Part shown: in pieces, positions 18,408 through 27,088 of the stretch
Position numbering within the stretch: position 1 is the stretch's first letter
How the letters are laid out: each line of letters opens with the position of its first letter
Origin: CAYTLW01 sp964438735
GTDB taxonomy: Bacteria > Myxococcota_A > UBA9042
DNA length: 64,000 nt
NCBI GenBank assembly: GCA_964438735.1
Contig: CAYTLW010000001.1
Location: 121,972 to 185,971, forward strand
Reading direction: 5' to 3'
Made by a program: the position numbers and the translations under genes
Notes under the pieces: model-generated
What the model was told of the DNA's origin: nothing
Databases searched by the model: none
The model's input: the letters and a program-made list of their open reading frames with translations, nothing else

Positions 18408-20051
18408 TCAGTCGTAGGGCCAGGGCTCGGGCGGTGGCGCCACCTGGGTCTGGTTGGGCTGCTTCTCCAGTACGTCGATGTACATGTCGATGTACTTGGC
18501 GTCGTCGGCGATGTCCGGGTCGGGGTATTTTACCAGCCATGCCGACAGCGGTGGCTTCATGGCCTTGAGCACGCCGATGGCGGCGCCGGGATCGGCGTCC
18601 TTGGCCAGGTCGGTGGCCATCTGGAAGCCGGTGAACACGTTGAGCATCACAAAGCCCTTCTCGACCGTCTTGTTGGTGAAGAAGGCGCCCGACGCCGGAA
18701 GCTTGCCGGGCATCAGGGTGCTGTTGACGGTCTTGTTGACCTTCTTGATGGCGCCAGACTCCGGGTCGGTGTAGCGCATCTTGAGCAGCGCCACCTTGAG
18801 CAGCTCCTGGTTGCCGCCGGCCCCTTCCAGCGGGATCAGCTCGAGCATGATGGCCCCGCCGCCGCCGCGGCGACCGTCATCGATGGGCGCGCTGGAGTCC
18901 TGTCTGCGGGCGAGGAAGAGCGATGGGATGTGGATCGTGCCACCCGTGGCGGTGGCGGTGAAGCCCTTGGTGCCGTAGGCGCCGCGCAGCAGGTAGCCGT
19001 CGCCGATGAAGATGTCGATGTGCACATCCAGGGCGACGGGGAACATCATCGTCTTGACCTCCTCGGTGAAGACCTCCTCGGCCGCCTTGGCGTCCTCGAC
19101 GAAGTAGAAGCTGCCCGCGCCGACCTCGGCCAGCTGGCGCATGGTCACCACATCGAACGAGGTGCCCACGCCGATGGTCGACAGCCCGATGCCTTCGAGC
19201 GCGTGGGCGATGGCCAGCGACTTCAGCTTCGCCGTGTCGGTGATGCCCTTGGAGGCGACGCCATCGGACAGCAGCAATACGCGGCTGTGCACGCCCTTGG
19301 CGTTGTGTTTGCGGGCCACGGCGTAGGCCCGGAAGAGGCCGCCGAAGAGGTTGGTCAGGCCGCCCGGCTGCAGCGCTTTGAACGCCTTGCTCATGTCCGC
19401 CTTGGCGCTCATGGCCTGGTGTTCGAAGACCGTCTTGGCGCCCGTGCTGTAGCGCACCAGTGAGACGTGGTCTTCGTCGCTGAGACCGCCGAGCATCGCG
19501 ACCAGTCCGTCGCGCACCCAGTCCATGCTGGGGCCGTCCATGGACATGCTGGTGTCCACCGCCACGACCAGGTGCATGGGCGGCCGCTCGAGCTTGGATA
19601 CGTCGATCGGCGTGTTCATGCCCAGCTGGACCAGCGTGCAGTTGGCGCCGGTGATCATGTTGCCCATCACACCCAGCAGGCCGTGCAGACAGAGCTTGCC
19701 GCCGCAGTCGGCCGACGGATAGTCGAGCTTGTGCTCGGCGAAGAAGCCCATGGCGTCCAGGGTCGATGGGCCTGGCACCTTGCCGTCTTCGAGGATTTTG
19801 CGGAACTGGCCGAAGTCCTGGGCACCCGCCTGCGTGACGCCCGTGCCGCCAGTCGTGCCGCCCTGCCCCGGTGTGCCGACGCTTCCCGGCCCAATTCGTC
19901 CGCCGCCCTCGGCGGTCATGGAACCGCCTCCTGCAGCGGTGTCCGAGGAGCAGCCTGCCGCCAGTATCATCGACGCGGCACAGACCACAATGGCGACCCA
20001 GGCATACGGCATGGAACGCGTGCAGCCGTCGGACAGGAGTGGGTTGGTCAT
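18408..20051 (-). CDS. VWA-domain lipoprotein
   Basis: 547 residues. Lipobox LAAGC (Cys34), a Gly/Thr-rich tether to about residue 75, then a von Willebrand factor A domain from about 158: VVAVDTSMSMDG holds the MIDAS DxSxS (Asp166, Ser168, Ser170), with LVRYST and LLLSDG supplying the later metal-binding strands. The C-terminal part (about 340-520) is a beta-rich region like the Vault-type or DUF3520-type tail of other bacterial VWA proteins. Suggests metal-dependent protein-protein contact on the cell surface. Start ATG overlaps the stop of the gene upstream (ATGA). Confidence 0.85.
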   Translation of the reverse strand: MTNPLLSDGCTRSMPYAWVAIVVCAASMILAAGCSSDTAAGGGSMTAEGGGRIGPGSVGTPGQGGTTGGTGVTQAGAQDFGQFRKILEDGKVPGPSTLDAMGFFAEHKLDYPSADCGGKLCLHGLLGVMGNMITGANCTLVQLGMNTPIDVSKLERPPMHLVVAVDTSMSMDGPSMDWVRDGLVAMLGGLSDEDHVSLVRYSTGAKTVFEHQAMSAKADMSKAFKALQPGGLTNLFGGLFRAYAVARKHNAKGVHSRVLLLSDGVASKGITDTAKLKSLAIAHALEGIGLSTIGVGTSFDVVTMRQLAEVGAGSFYFVEDAKAAEEVFTEEVKTMMFPVALDVHIDIFIGDGYLLRGAYGTKGFTATATGGTIHIPSLFLARRQDSSAPIDDGRRGGGGAIMLELIPLEGAGGNQELLKVALLKMRYTDPESGAIKKVNKTVNSTLMPGKLPASGAFFTNKTVEKGFVMLNVFTGFQMATDLAKDADPGAAIGVLKAMKPPLSAWLVKYPDPDIADDAKYIDMYIDVLEKQPNQTQVAPPPEPWPYD

Positions 20052-21589
20052 GGCTTGTCCTCCACGGAGGTCCAGGCGGACTGGAAGTTGTCTTTGCCGG
20101 CACCATCGGCCGTGGCGCAGAGCGGACTGGCTACCAGTGGCCTGCGCGCCTGGACGATGTACAGGGTCCCGGACTTGCCCAGGTGGATCGACTCACCGCC
20201 GGTGGCGACGGCATCGGCACCCGCCGTGGCTGCGCCGGGCAGGGTCACGGAAAGCGGCAGGGTGAGCCCGCCGCACGAATCGTGGATGGCGGTGCACCCT
20301 TTGCGATTGGTCGCCGTGAAGGTGCCGCTGCCGAATGGTGCCAGGTCCAGGCCACGGGCCAGCGATACGGTGGCGTTGGCGCTCTGGATGCGAACGCCGT
20401 CAATCTTGCCGCCGTCGTGGCCAGTATCGATCGCGATGAACGTCAACGCATCGCCGTTCTTGAACGGCAGCGCTCCAACCGGCGCGCAAACATGCCACGT
20501 GGTCGAACCACCGGCAGAGTCGAGGACCAGCCCGGCGCAGCCGTCTGGCGAGACGATCAACTCCTGCATCGTTTGTTGGCCCACGGGCAACTCCGGTGCC
20601 CAACTCAGCCCGGTCTCGGCGGGCGCGATGGCACACGCCGGCGTCGGCGCTGGGTCGTTCAAGGGCGGCGGGGCAAACAGCATCGCGTGGTCGGTCCAGG
20701 CCCAACCTTCGCCATCGGCCACCGGCTTGATCCGGATGCCGTCGGCAGCGGGCACATCGGCGGCTGTGCTGGGGATGTCCTTGTGGGTGCTGTTGGCGTA
20801 GTCGATGAACACCACCATCGGGTCCAGTTGCCCGCCGTCGATCAGCCAGGCGCTGCAGCCGCTGCTCTCCAGGGCGCCAATTCCGTCCTCGAACGCGACC
20901 GCCCGCTGGCCGCTGATGGTCCATGTGGTGGCAGCCGCGAAGAGCTTGCGCGACAGCGTGGCGCCGGGATCACTCAGCGTCGCCGTGCAGGACAGGGATA
21001 CGTTGCTGCGGATGGGACGCACGCGCAGCACGATGGGTTTGTTGCCGTCGTTGACCAGCACCACCCGGCCGGTGACCTGCGGGAACGTCGGTTGCCAATC
21101 ATCCGGCACGAGCTGTTCCTCGGACGTGGCCATGCAACAGAGCGCGCCCGCGGCCAGCAACAGCCGACCAGACGTCTGGGAGACGGCCATGGGCCGCCCC
21201 ATGGCCGGCACCAAGTAGCGCCAGGAGATGAGCAGCGCAGGCAGCGCCAGCAGATCGGTCCAGTCGCAGGTGATCACCCAGGGCCAGGGCGTCCATGCGG
21301 TCGCGGCCTCCACCATGACGGCCATCGTCGGCCAGGCATTGATGCCGGCAAAGCCAATGCCGATGGCGAGGTGCGCGCCCAGCAGCCCGCGCCTGTTGCG
21401 CAAACCGAGCACTCCAGCCAGAACAGCCGGCGCCACAACGAGGCCGACGACGTCGCTGAGCTTGCCCGTGAACCAGCCCGGCGCCAGGCCCGCAAACTTC
21501 AGCCAGTGGTCGTTCAGCGCCAGCAGGACGAGGCAGCCGATCCAGAGCGGGCGGCAGATGCCGTGCAGGGGGAAGAGGCGTGCTATCAT
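20048..21589 (-). CDS. membrane protein with large C-terminal beta-rich region
   Basis: 513 residues. Residues 1-160 hold about five hydrophobic helices, with the notable loop NDHWLKFAGLAPGWFTGKLSDVVGL, split here as NDHWLKFAG and TGKLSD; the Gly-Lys-Leu-Ser-Asp and PGW residues look conserved-family-like. The remaining 350 residues are a Cys-containing beta-rich region probably facing outside. No family name recognised. Overlaps the VWA gene by four bases, so the two are probably made together. Start ATG at 21589. Confidence 0.7.
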   Translation of the reverse strand: MIARLFPLHGICRPLWIGCLVLLALNDHWLKFAGLAPGWFTGKLSDVVGLVVAPAVLAGVLGLRNRRGLLGAHLAIGIGFAGINAWPTMAVMVEAATAWTPWPWVITCDWTDLLALPALLISWRYLVPAMGRPMAVSQTSGRLLLAAGALCCMATSEEQLVPDDWQPTFPQVTGRVVLVNDGNKPIVLRVRPIRSNVSLSCTATLSDPGATLSRKLFAAATTWTISGQRAVAFEDGIGALESSGCSAWLIDGGQLDPMVVFIDYANSTHKDIPSTAADVPAADGIRIKPVADGEGWAWTDHAMLFAPPPLNDPAPTPACAIAPAETGLSWAPELPVGQQTMQELIVSPDGCAGLVLDSAGGSTTWHVCAPVGALPFKNGDALTFIAIDTGHDGGKIDGVRIQSANATVSLARGLDLAPFGSGTFTATNRKGCTAIHDSCGGLTLPLSVTLPGAATAGADAVATGGESIHLGKSGTLYIVQARRPLVASPLCATADGAGKDNFQSAWTSVEDKP

Positions 21590-21632
21590 CTCGTCACCGT
21601 ACCGATTTTCCGATGGTCAGGGCAATGTGAAC

Positions 21633-23552
21633 TCATGGACGCTCAGACGGCCGTGCCCGTCGCTGGCTCAGCAGCAAGACCAACGCCAGCAGGAGCAGAA
21701 AGGGCGACCTGGGCAAATCGCTGGGCAGCCCGATGCTGCAGGCGGTTCCATCCAGATCCCTCTCGACCATCCTGGGGACGAGCCAGGCGTCCGAGGTCGG
21801 CGGCAGCCAGGGCGGATCCGGCTCGTCGACAGTCAAGCCCAGAGGCCACTTGGAGTCGCCAGGTTGCACGTTGCGCAACTGCTGGTCGATGGCGACGTAC
21901 TGGCTCGCTGGCACGTCGTGACGCTGGCCGTCCACGCTGTACAACGAGGCGCGCCGCAGGGCCGGCTGGTCGTCAAAGCGATCAGGCGGCTGCCCGGGCA
22001 AGATGCTGTCCTCGGACACCAACCAGGTGCCCAATCCAGGCAGCGTGAGGCGGCCCCAGTCCTCGTTGCCCGGCGGTTCTGCTGCCCAACATGTGCGCGC
22101 ATTGCTCACGGGTTCGTCGACGGGAAGGATGCGCAGGACAAGCTCGCGATCGATCGCTCCAGCGCTCAGTCGGCTGACCAGGCGGGTCAGCTCGAGCGGT
22201 TTTGCCATGTTGGCTGCGACGTGGCGCAGCGGTGCGCAGAATTGCTCGTCGACGCTTGCGGCGGCGAGGGCCCCGTCCACGCCGATCTCCGACAGCAGTG
22301 CATTCAGCCCACTCCAGCCCCAGCGAATCCAGCCATAGAAGGTGATGTTCGACGACAACGCCTGTGAAGTATTCGTCCTATCGATGCCTTCTTGGGCGAG
22401 CAGTTTGGCGCGCAATCCGCTGGCCATCTCGAGCACTTCGACGCTCTCATCGGTGATCGGAATCTGGCTGCTGTTGATCAGGTCGGCGAAGGCCCTGCCG
22501 TCTTTCACGTCAGCGCCATTGAACGTGCACCCCAGGTTGCTGATCACCGGTGACGGAGACGCCGCCCACCACGACACGTTGCCGCCCCACGCCAAGGGCG
22601 GCCGGAAGAATGCCCGCTCGCCAACCGCTAGGGCTGTCGCCCCCGCAACGGTCGCCACCGTTGCCTGTCGTTCGGTGATCCAGGCCCGGCCGCCCGCAGC
22701 GATCGCGGCCTCCTTGAGTACGTCGCGGTAGTTGGACACGCCGTCGAACCAGTCCAGGGCCAGGGGCACCACGTCCATGTCGAACATGTTTGCTGGCGTC
22801 GCCCGGCCGTCGCTGATGACCACGACCGACACGTCCACGTTGCCCCCGCTGCCACCCGCCGACCGGCGCAGGGGCACGGTCAGCGGAGACGTTGTCGACT
22901 GCACAATGATCGGGCGTGTGGTCGCCCGGTCGGCACCGGGGCCGAAGCGCAGCACGACCAGACTTCCACCGGTGGTGAGGTGCGCGTCCATCGCCGCCCT
23001 CACGCCGGGGTCGATCACGTAGCCGGTCTCCGCGATCCACGCACTGCCCGATTGCGGGCCGCCGGCGTACATGACCGTCGCCGCGTCTGGCAGAGCCATG
23101 GGGGCGGCCTGCCCGACCACGCCCAGGCCATTGTTGCCCTGCCATCCCCAGTCGGCGCCACAGGCGTCGTCGCCGCCCCACCAACCCTGACGGCTGCCCT
23201 CGGCGAGGTCGTCCGCCATGGCCTGCATGCGCATAGCGGTGGCCAGGTCCAGGTGGTCCAGTGCATAGCGGGCGCCCCAGCTCAGCTGCGCGTCGCCGGC
23301 CGCTGGGATCACCCACGCGAGGCCATGGCTGCCGCCCGTGAACTCCACCTCGAACCATTTCTGGCGCGTATCCGTCGTCGGACCGGGTTGGATGAGCACA
23401 CGCACCGCGCGCATCTCCGGCTCCACCGCGTCCGCGAGGCCGGCCTTCGTCGGTAGCAGCCAGCCCACGGCACCGGCGGACGTGGGGTGCAGCGCGCCCA
23501 CCAGCAACAGGCCGATGCAGACAACGCCACGCCATGTGATCCGACCGACCAT
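21633..23552 (-). CDS. DUF2330-like secreted protein with C-terminal anchor
   Basis: 639 residues. Signal peptide (GVVCIGLLLVGALHPTSAGA), then WFEVEFTGGSHGLAWVIPAA and RYALDHLDLATAMRM, which recall DUF2330 proteins (a beta domain with AWVLPVP). The C-terminus has a Cys (TACSIGLP), a Leu-rich helix (FLLLLALVLLL) and QRRARP, so it could be anchored or processed like a MYXO-CTERM protein, though the fit is weaker than for 52802-55027. GGGAGG sits just upstream of the ATG at 23552. Function unknown. Ends 43 bases before the next gene in the operon. Confidence 0.6.
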   Translation of the reverse strand: MVGRITWRGVVCIGLLLVGALHPTSAGAVGWLLPTKAGLADAVEPEMRAVRVLIQPGPTTDTRQKWFEVEFTGGSHGLAWVIPAAGDAQLSWGARYALDHLDLATAMRMQAMADDLAEGSRQGWWGGDDACGADWGWQGNNGLGVVGQAAPMALPDAATVMYAGGPQSGSAWIAETGYVIDPGVRAAMDAHLTTGGSLVVLRFGPGADRATTRPIIVQSTTSPLTVPLRRSAGGSGGNVDVSVVVISDGRATPANMFDMDVVPLALDWFDGVSNYRDVLKEAAIAAGGRAWITERQATVATVAGATALAVGERAFFRPPLAWGGNVSWWAASPSPVISNLGCTFNGADVKDGRAFADLINSSQIPITDESVEVLEMASGLRAKLLAQEGIDRTNTSQALSSNITFYGWIRWGWSGLNALLSEIGVDGALAAASVDEQFCAPLRHVAANMAKPLELTRLVSRLSAGAIDRELVLRILPVDEPVSNARTCWAAEPPGNEDWGRLTLPGLGTWLVSEDSILPGQPPDRFDDQPALRRASLYSVDGQRHDVPASQYVAIDQQLRNVQPGDSKWPLGLTVDEPDPPWLPPTSDAWLVPRMVERDLDGTACSIGLPSDLPRSPFLLLLALVLLLSQRRARPSERP

Positions 23553-23561
23553 CGCGCCTCC

Positions 23562-24431
23562 CTACCAGGCCCCGTGCAGCGCCAGGACCACGCCACCGTC
23601 CACCGGCATGGGTGCCAGGCTGACCGGAGGGGCTTCGAATTTTCCGCCGACGAACATGACCGTGGCGCCCACGGCGCTCAGCCCGAACACAGCGCCGACT
23701 CCGCCGCCCAGAGCCTCGTTATCCAGCATGTCGTTGCCCAACTCAGTGCCGATCAGCCAGCCGACCAGGCCGCCCACATTGGCAATGAAGACCTGGCCAC
23801 CGGACAGGCCCAGGTCGCTCCCGAGGCCCATGCCGGCGGCCAACGCCAGGTTCGAGCCGGCAAACATCGCCACGGCCAGGCGCGTATCCTCCTGTCGGCC
23901 AGCGGCCATGGCCGCTTGATAGATCAGCAAACCGGTCCACAATCCGGCGGACACACCCAACCACACGGAGCCGGCGTCCGGTTGGGCGACTCGCCAGATC
24001 CCTGTCCCCAACAGCGGCCCCAACATCGGCGCGGTCAGCAGAAGGGTCAGCCCCAGCTCTTCCGTCGGATAGTTGACGGCGAATAACAGGCCCTGGCCGG
24101 CCAACCACGGCGCGCCGAGCGTCACCAGGCGAGCGTGGCCGGCGGTCGGGGCATCGCCCAGGAGGTAGCCGCTGTAGGCGGCCGTGGCGATGCCTCCGAA
24201 GAGGCCCCCGACGAATACGCCAGCCTCCGAATGGGTCACCAGGCCCAGGGTGCCCAACTCAAGGGCACCGCCGACGCCGTTGACCGCGTAGACGAAGAAC
24301 ATGTCCCAGCCGCTGGCAGGTTCAGGCGCTGCGGCGGCGGGCGTCGGCGCCAGCGCCAGCGCCAGCACGGCAGCACGTCGCCATGCAGGCGTCGGTCCAC
24401 CGCTCAGCGGTCGCGGCGCCACGCCGATCAT
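23562..24431 (-). CDS. Gly-rich polytopic membrane protein, unknown
   Basis: 289 residues. A signal-like N-terminus (ALALAPTPAAAAPEP) and then seven or so hydrophobic Gly/Ala/Leu stretches (for example GLFGGIATAAYSGYLLG, GGVGAVFGLSAVGATVMF) without charged catalytic motifs. Not recognised. The ATG overlaps the stop of the previous gene (ATGA), and this gene ends nine bases before the DUF2330-like gene, so it belongs to the same transcription unit. A longer in-frame start (to 24581) exists but would lie inside the previous gene and lacks the signal-like start. Confidence 0.6.
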   Translation of the reverse strand: MIGVAPRPLSGGPTPAWRRAAVLALALAPTPAAAAPEPASGWDMFFVYAVNGVGGALELGTLGLVTHSEAGVFVGGLFGGIATAAYSGYLLGDAPTAGHARLVTLGAPWLAGQGLLFAVNYPTEELGLTLLLTAPMLGPLLGTGIWRVAQPDAGSVWLGVSAGLWTGLLIYQAAMAAGRQEDTRLAVAMFAGSNLALAAGMGLGSDLGLSGGQVFIANVGGLVGWLIGTELGNDMLDNEALGGGVGAVFGLSAVGATVMFVGGKFEAPPVSLAPMPVDGGVVLALHGAW

Positions 24432-24994
24432 GGCGCGTACCCGATCGCCAGGTCGAGGTGCATCGACTGGCGCCAGACCGTGTCTTCGGTCGTCCGATGC
24501 GAATGCTCGAGCGTTATCGCCGAGCGATCGCCGCCAGCGCCAATCAGGACCTCGAAGACCGTGCCTCCGGAGGCTGTCCACTTGAACCCGACCAGTCCGT
24601 GCAGCCGCTGACTTGAGAAACTGCCCCTGATCGTGCCCAGCACATAAGGCTGCTCGCCCCAGGTCCAGAGCTGGCGCAGGCTGGCGCCGGTGAACAGGCC
24701 GCGATCCGTTCGACCGCTCGGATACCAGCGGATCTGGCCGGCCATCTCGAGGTCCGTCAGCGGCTGTAACGCCTCTCCACTCCGATTGCCCACGCCCAGG
24801 CCCAGGTGCATGGACAGCATTGGCTCCAACGGTACCTCGACACGCAGCGTCGCCATCGGCCGGGCCAATGCCACGAGCGATGTCGTCACAGCCACGCCGC
24901 GAATTCGACCTTCAGGCGCGGCGGTGGCGGTCGCGACCCAGGCGCACGCCGCCAGAACGACCACGCTGACGGCTGTCCCGCGGGCTCCGGTCAT
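24428..24994 (-). CDS. small secreted beta-rich protein, possible outer-membrane protein
   Basis: 188 residues if the ATG at 24994 is used; a GTG at 25006 would add four. Signal peptide (VVVLAACAWVATATAAPEG), then alternating aromatic/hydrophobic strands (MATLRVEVPLEPM, MHLGLGVGN, GQIRWYPSG, HLDLAIGYAP) ending in a hydrophobic strand, like a small eight-stranded outer-membrane barrel. Not recognised further. First gene of the six-gene minus-strand unit ending at 15674. Confidence 0.6.
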   Translation of the reverse strand: MTGARGTAVSVVVLAACAWVATATAAPEGRIRGVAVTTSLVALARPMATLRVEVPLEPMLSMHLGLGVGNRSGEALQPLTDLEMAGQIRWYPSGRTDRGLFTGASLRQLWTWGEQPYVLGTIRGSFSSQRLHGLVGFKWTASGGTVFEVLIGAGGDRSAITLEHSHRTTEDTVWRQSMHLDLAIGYAP

Positions 24995-25051
24995 TGGGGG
25001 CACCACTTCTCGGTTATGACCATGCTGAGAACTGTATGCAGGTTGCTCCCC

Positions 25052-25075
25052 GCCCAGTCAATCGACCGACTGGGC
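25052..25075. promoter_or_regulatory. perfect 8-bp inverted repeat between divergent genes
   Basis: GCCCAGTC and GACTGGGC separated by eight bases, located in the 205-bp gap between the divergent starts at 24994 and 25200. It could be an operator shared by the envelope operon and the membrane-protein gene, or a leader hairpin. No T-run follows. Confidence 0.4.
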
Positions 25076-25199
25076 TGGCGAGGCCACTACGGCATTGCGG
25101 AACGAGAGCCATCCAACCGTTTGAGCCCCGCCAGCCAATCGCGTAGTCTCCGGCGCCGCCGCCGCCCTGCCCCCACGCTGGCAGCCGGCCGAGGACGTC

Positions 25200-27083
25200 G
25201 TGGCCGCCACCGACCCCCACAATGCATCTGACCCGCCCGCTCCGGTGCCCGACTCCAAGGTCGAGGGCTGGGATCTGCTCTTCTGGTCTGTCTTCGCCGC
25301 GCTGATCGCGTTGAACCTGATGCCCGTCTGGGTGACCGACATCCTGCCGGTGCTCGACTCCCCGCCCCACCAGCACCTGATCACCATCCTGCACGAGTAC
25401 GGCGGCTCGGCGACCTACCAGCACTACTACGACGAGGTCGACGTCATCGTGCCCTACATCACCTACTACAAGGTGGTGAACTGGCTGGCCTGGCTCGGCG
25501 GCGTGGAGTGGGCCCACCGGGTGGCGCTGTCGCTGGTGTTGGCCATGTTGCCAGTGAGCGCGCTGCATCTTCTTCGCACTCTGGGTCACAACCGCTGGCT
25601 GGTGCTGGGGGTCTTCCCCTGGGCCCTGAGCGGAGACTTCTTCCTCGGCTTCTTCAACTACTTGATGAGCATCCCCTTCTTCCTCTGGCTGCTGGCCGCG
25701 CACCTGCGCTTCCTGCGCCAGCGGACGTGGAAGAACGCCGCCCTGGTCGCCGGGCTGATGATGCTGTTGGCGGTGACCCACTACCTGCTCTGGGCCATCT
25801 CCCTGTGCCTGCTGCCGCTGATGGCCGTGGTCATGGGCTGGCGCGTGGGACGCCGCCGGGCGTTGCTCTGGCCCCTTGGCGAGGCGGCCCTCTGCCTGCC
25901 CTCCATCGGCCTGCTGGTGCCCTGGTTCTGGAGCTATTTCGTCAAGGCCGACACCGGGCGTACCGGCGACCTGGTCCTGGCGGCGAGCGGCAGCATCATG
26001 GCTCGACTGCAGGGACTGTATGCCGGCAATCACCTCACGCCCTTGTCCAACCTGGAGCAGCTCTTTCAGCGCATGTTCAACCAGTTCATGCTCAAGTCGG
26101 GCAGCATCAGCAGTCCTTTGGATCTGCTTGTGAATCGACCGGGCGAGTTGCTCAGCGCCCTGTGGCTGCTGGGCCTGGGCCTGTGGGTGCTGGTGGTGAT
26201 TCGTCAGCGAGGTCGCGACGACCCGCCGAGACCGGCGCTGGATGGCACGGTGTACGCCGGCGCCGCGCTGGTCCTGGTGGCGCTGGCGTATTTCCACCTG
26301 CCGCAGCACCTGAGCCGACCCATCTACCTCTATGGCGTCAACTTCCGCCTCATCGAGGTGCTCGCCGTCATGAGCGTGGTGGCCTTGCCCTTGCGCCCCT
26401 TCTCACCCCGGCCAAGCCTTCGCGTGCCCGTCGGAATCGGCACCGCGCTGCTGGCCGTGGTGGCTGTGCTGATGCCGCTGCAGACCGCTGGCGCCTTCAT
26501 GCTCGCCCGCACGGAGATGGGCAGCATTCGGCAGGCCTACGGCACCATCCCCCCCGATCGCACCGTGCTGACCCTGCGCTGGCGTCGACACAGCCGCTAC
26601 CTCAAGGAGCCGGTTTTCACCGGTATCGGTGAATACTACGCCGTCTTCCAGGGCGGCTATGTGCCCTATTCCTTCGCCGACAGCAGCAGCAAGCCGCTGC
26701 TGCGCAACGCCGAAACCGCACTGCCCTGCCCCGTCTGGTTCGATCACGGCACCTTCAGCATGAAGGCCCACGGCCGCTTCTATGACTACATCGTCATCTA
26801 CCGGCCGCAGGAGGAAGGGCCGGGCGCCTGGGAGCGCTCGCTGAGGTCATGGGAGCGCATCTACCGCCGCGACCGCTGGCAGGTGTTCAGGAATCCGCAG
26901 CCGGCGGAGTGGCCCCGTCCCTCCGAGGCTGAGCTCGCCCGGCGACAGCGAATCGACGACGCCGCCAACGCCATGCTGCGCGGTATCGGCTTGCACGAAT
27001 CGGAGCCCGAGGAGAGCGGCCTGCAGACCTTGTTGAAGCTGCTGTTGACGTCGCCACCGCCTGCCGAAGAGACGGCGAAATAG
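25200..27083 (+). CDS. polytopic membrane protein, possible GT-C-like transferase
   Basis: 627 residues, start GTG at 25200 preceded by GAGG. About ten transmembrane helices between residues 25 and 430, with a first extracytoplasmic loop carrying LDSPPHQHL and Asp/His residues (EYGGSATYQHYYDEVD), as in GT-C glycosyltransferase or oligosaccharide-transfer proteins. The C-terminal 170 residues are soluble (YYAVFQGGYVPYSFAD, CPVWFDHGTF). No nucleotide-sugar motif, so polyprenyl-linked donor use is possible but unproven. Its stop is five bases from the stop of the convergent barrel gene. Confidence 0.65.
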   Translation: MAATDPHNASDPPAPVPDSKVEGWDLLFWSVFAALIALNLMPVWVTDILPVLDSPPHQHLITILHEYGGSATYQHYYDEVDVIVPYITYYKVVNWLAWLGGVEWAHRVALSLVLAMLPVSALHLLRTLGHNRWLVLGVFPWALSGDFFLGFFNYLMSIPFFLWLLAAHLRFLRQRTWKNAALVAGLMMLLAVTHYLLWAISLCLLPLMAVVMGWRVGRRRALLWPLGEAALCLPSIGLLVPWFWSYFVKADTGRTGDLVLAASGSIMARLQGLYAGNHLTPLSNLEQLFQRMFNQFMLKSGSISSPLDLLVNRPGELLSALWLLGLGLWVLVVIRQRGRDDPPRPALDGTVYAGAALVLVALAYFHLPQHLSRPIYLYGVNFRLIEVLAVMSVVALPLRPFSPRPSLRVPVGIGTALLAVVAVLMPLQTAGAFMLARTEMGSIRQAYGTIPPDRTVLTLRWRRHSRYLKEPVFTGIGEYYAVFQGGYVPYSFADSSSKPLLRNAETALPCPVWFDHGTFSMKAHGRFYDYIVIYRPQEEGPGAWERSLRSWERIYRRDRWQVFRNPQPAEWPRPSEAELARRQRIDDAANAMLRGIGLHESEPEESGLQTLLKLLLTSPPPAEETAK

Positions 27084-27088
27084 CGCGG

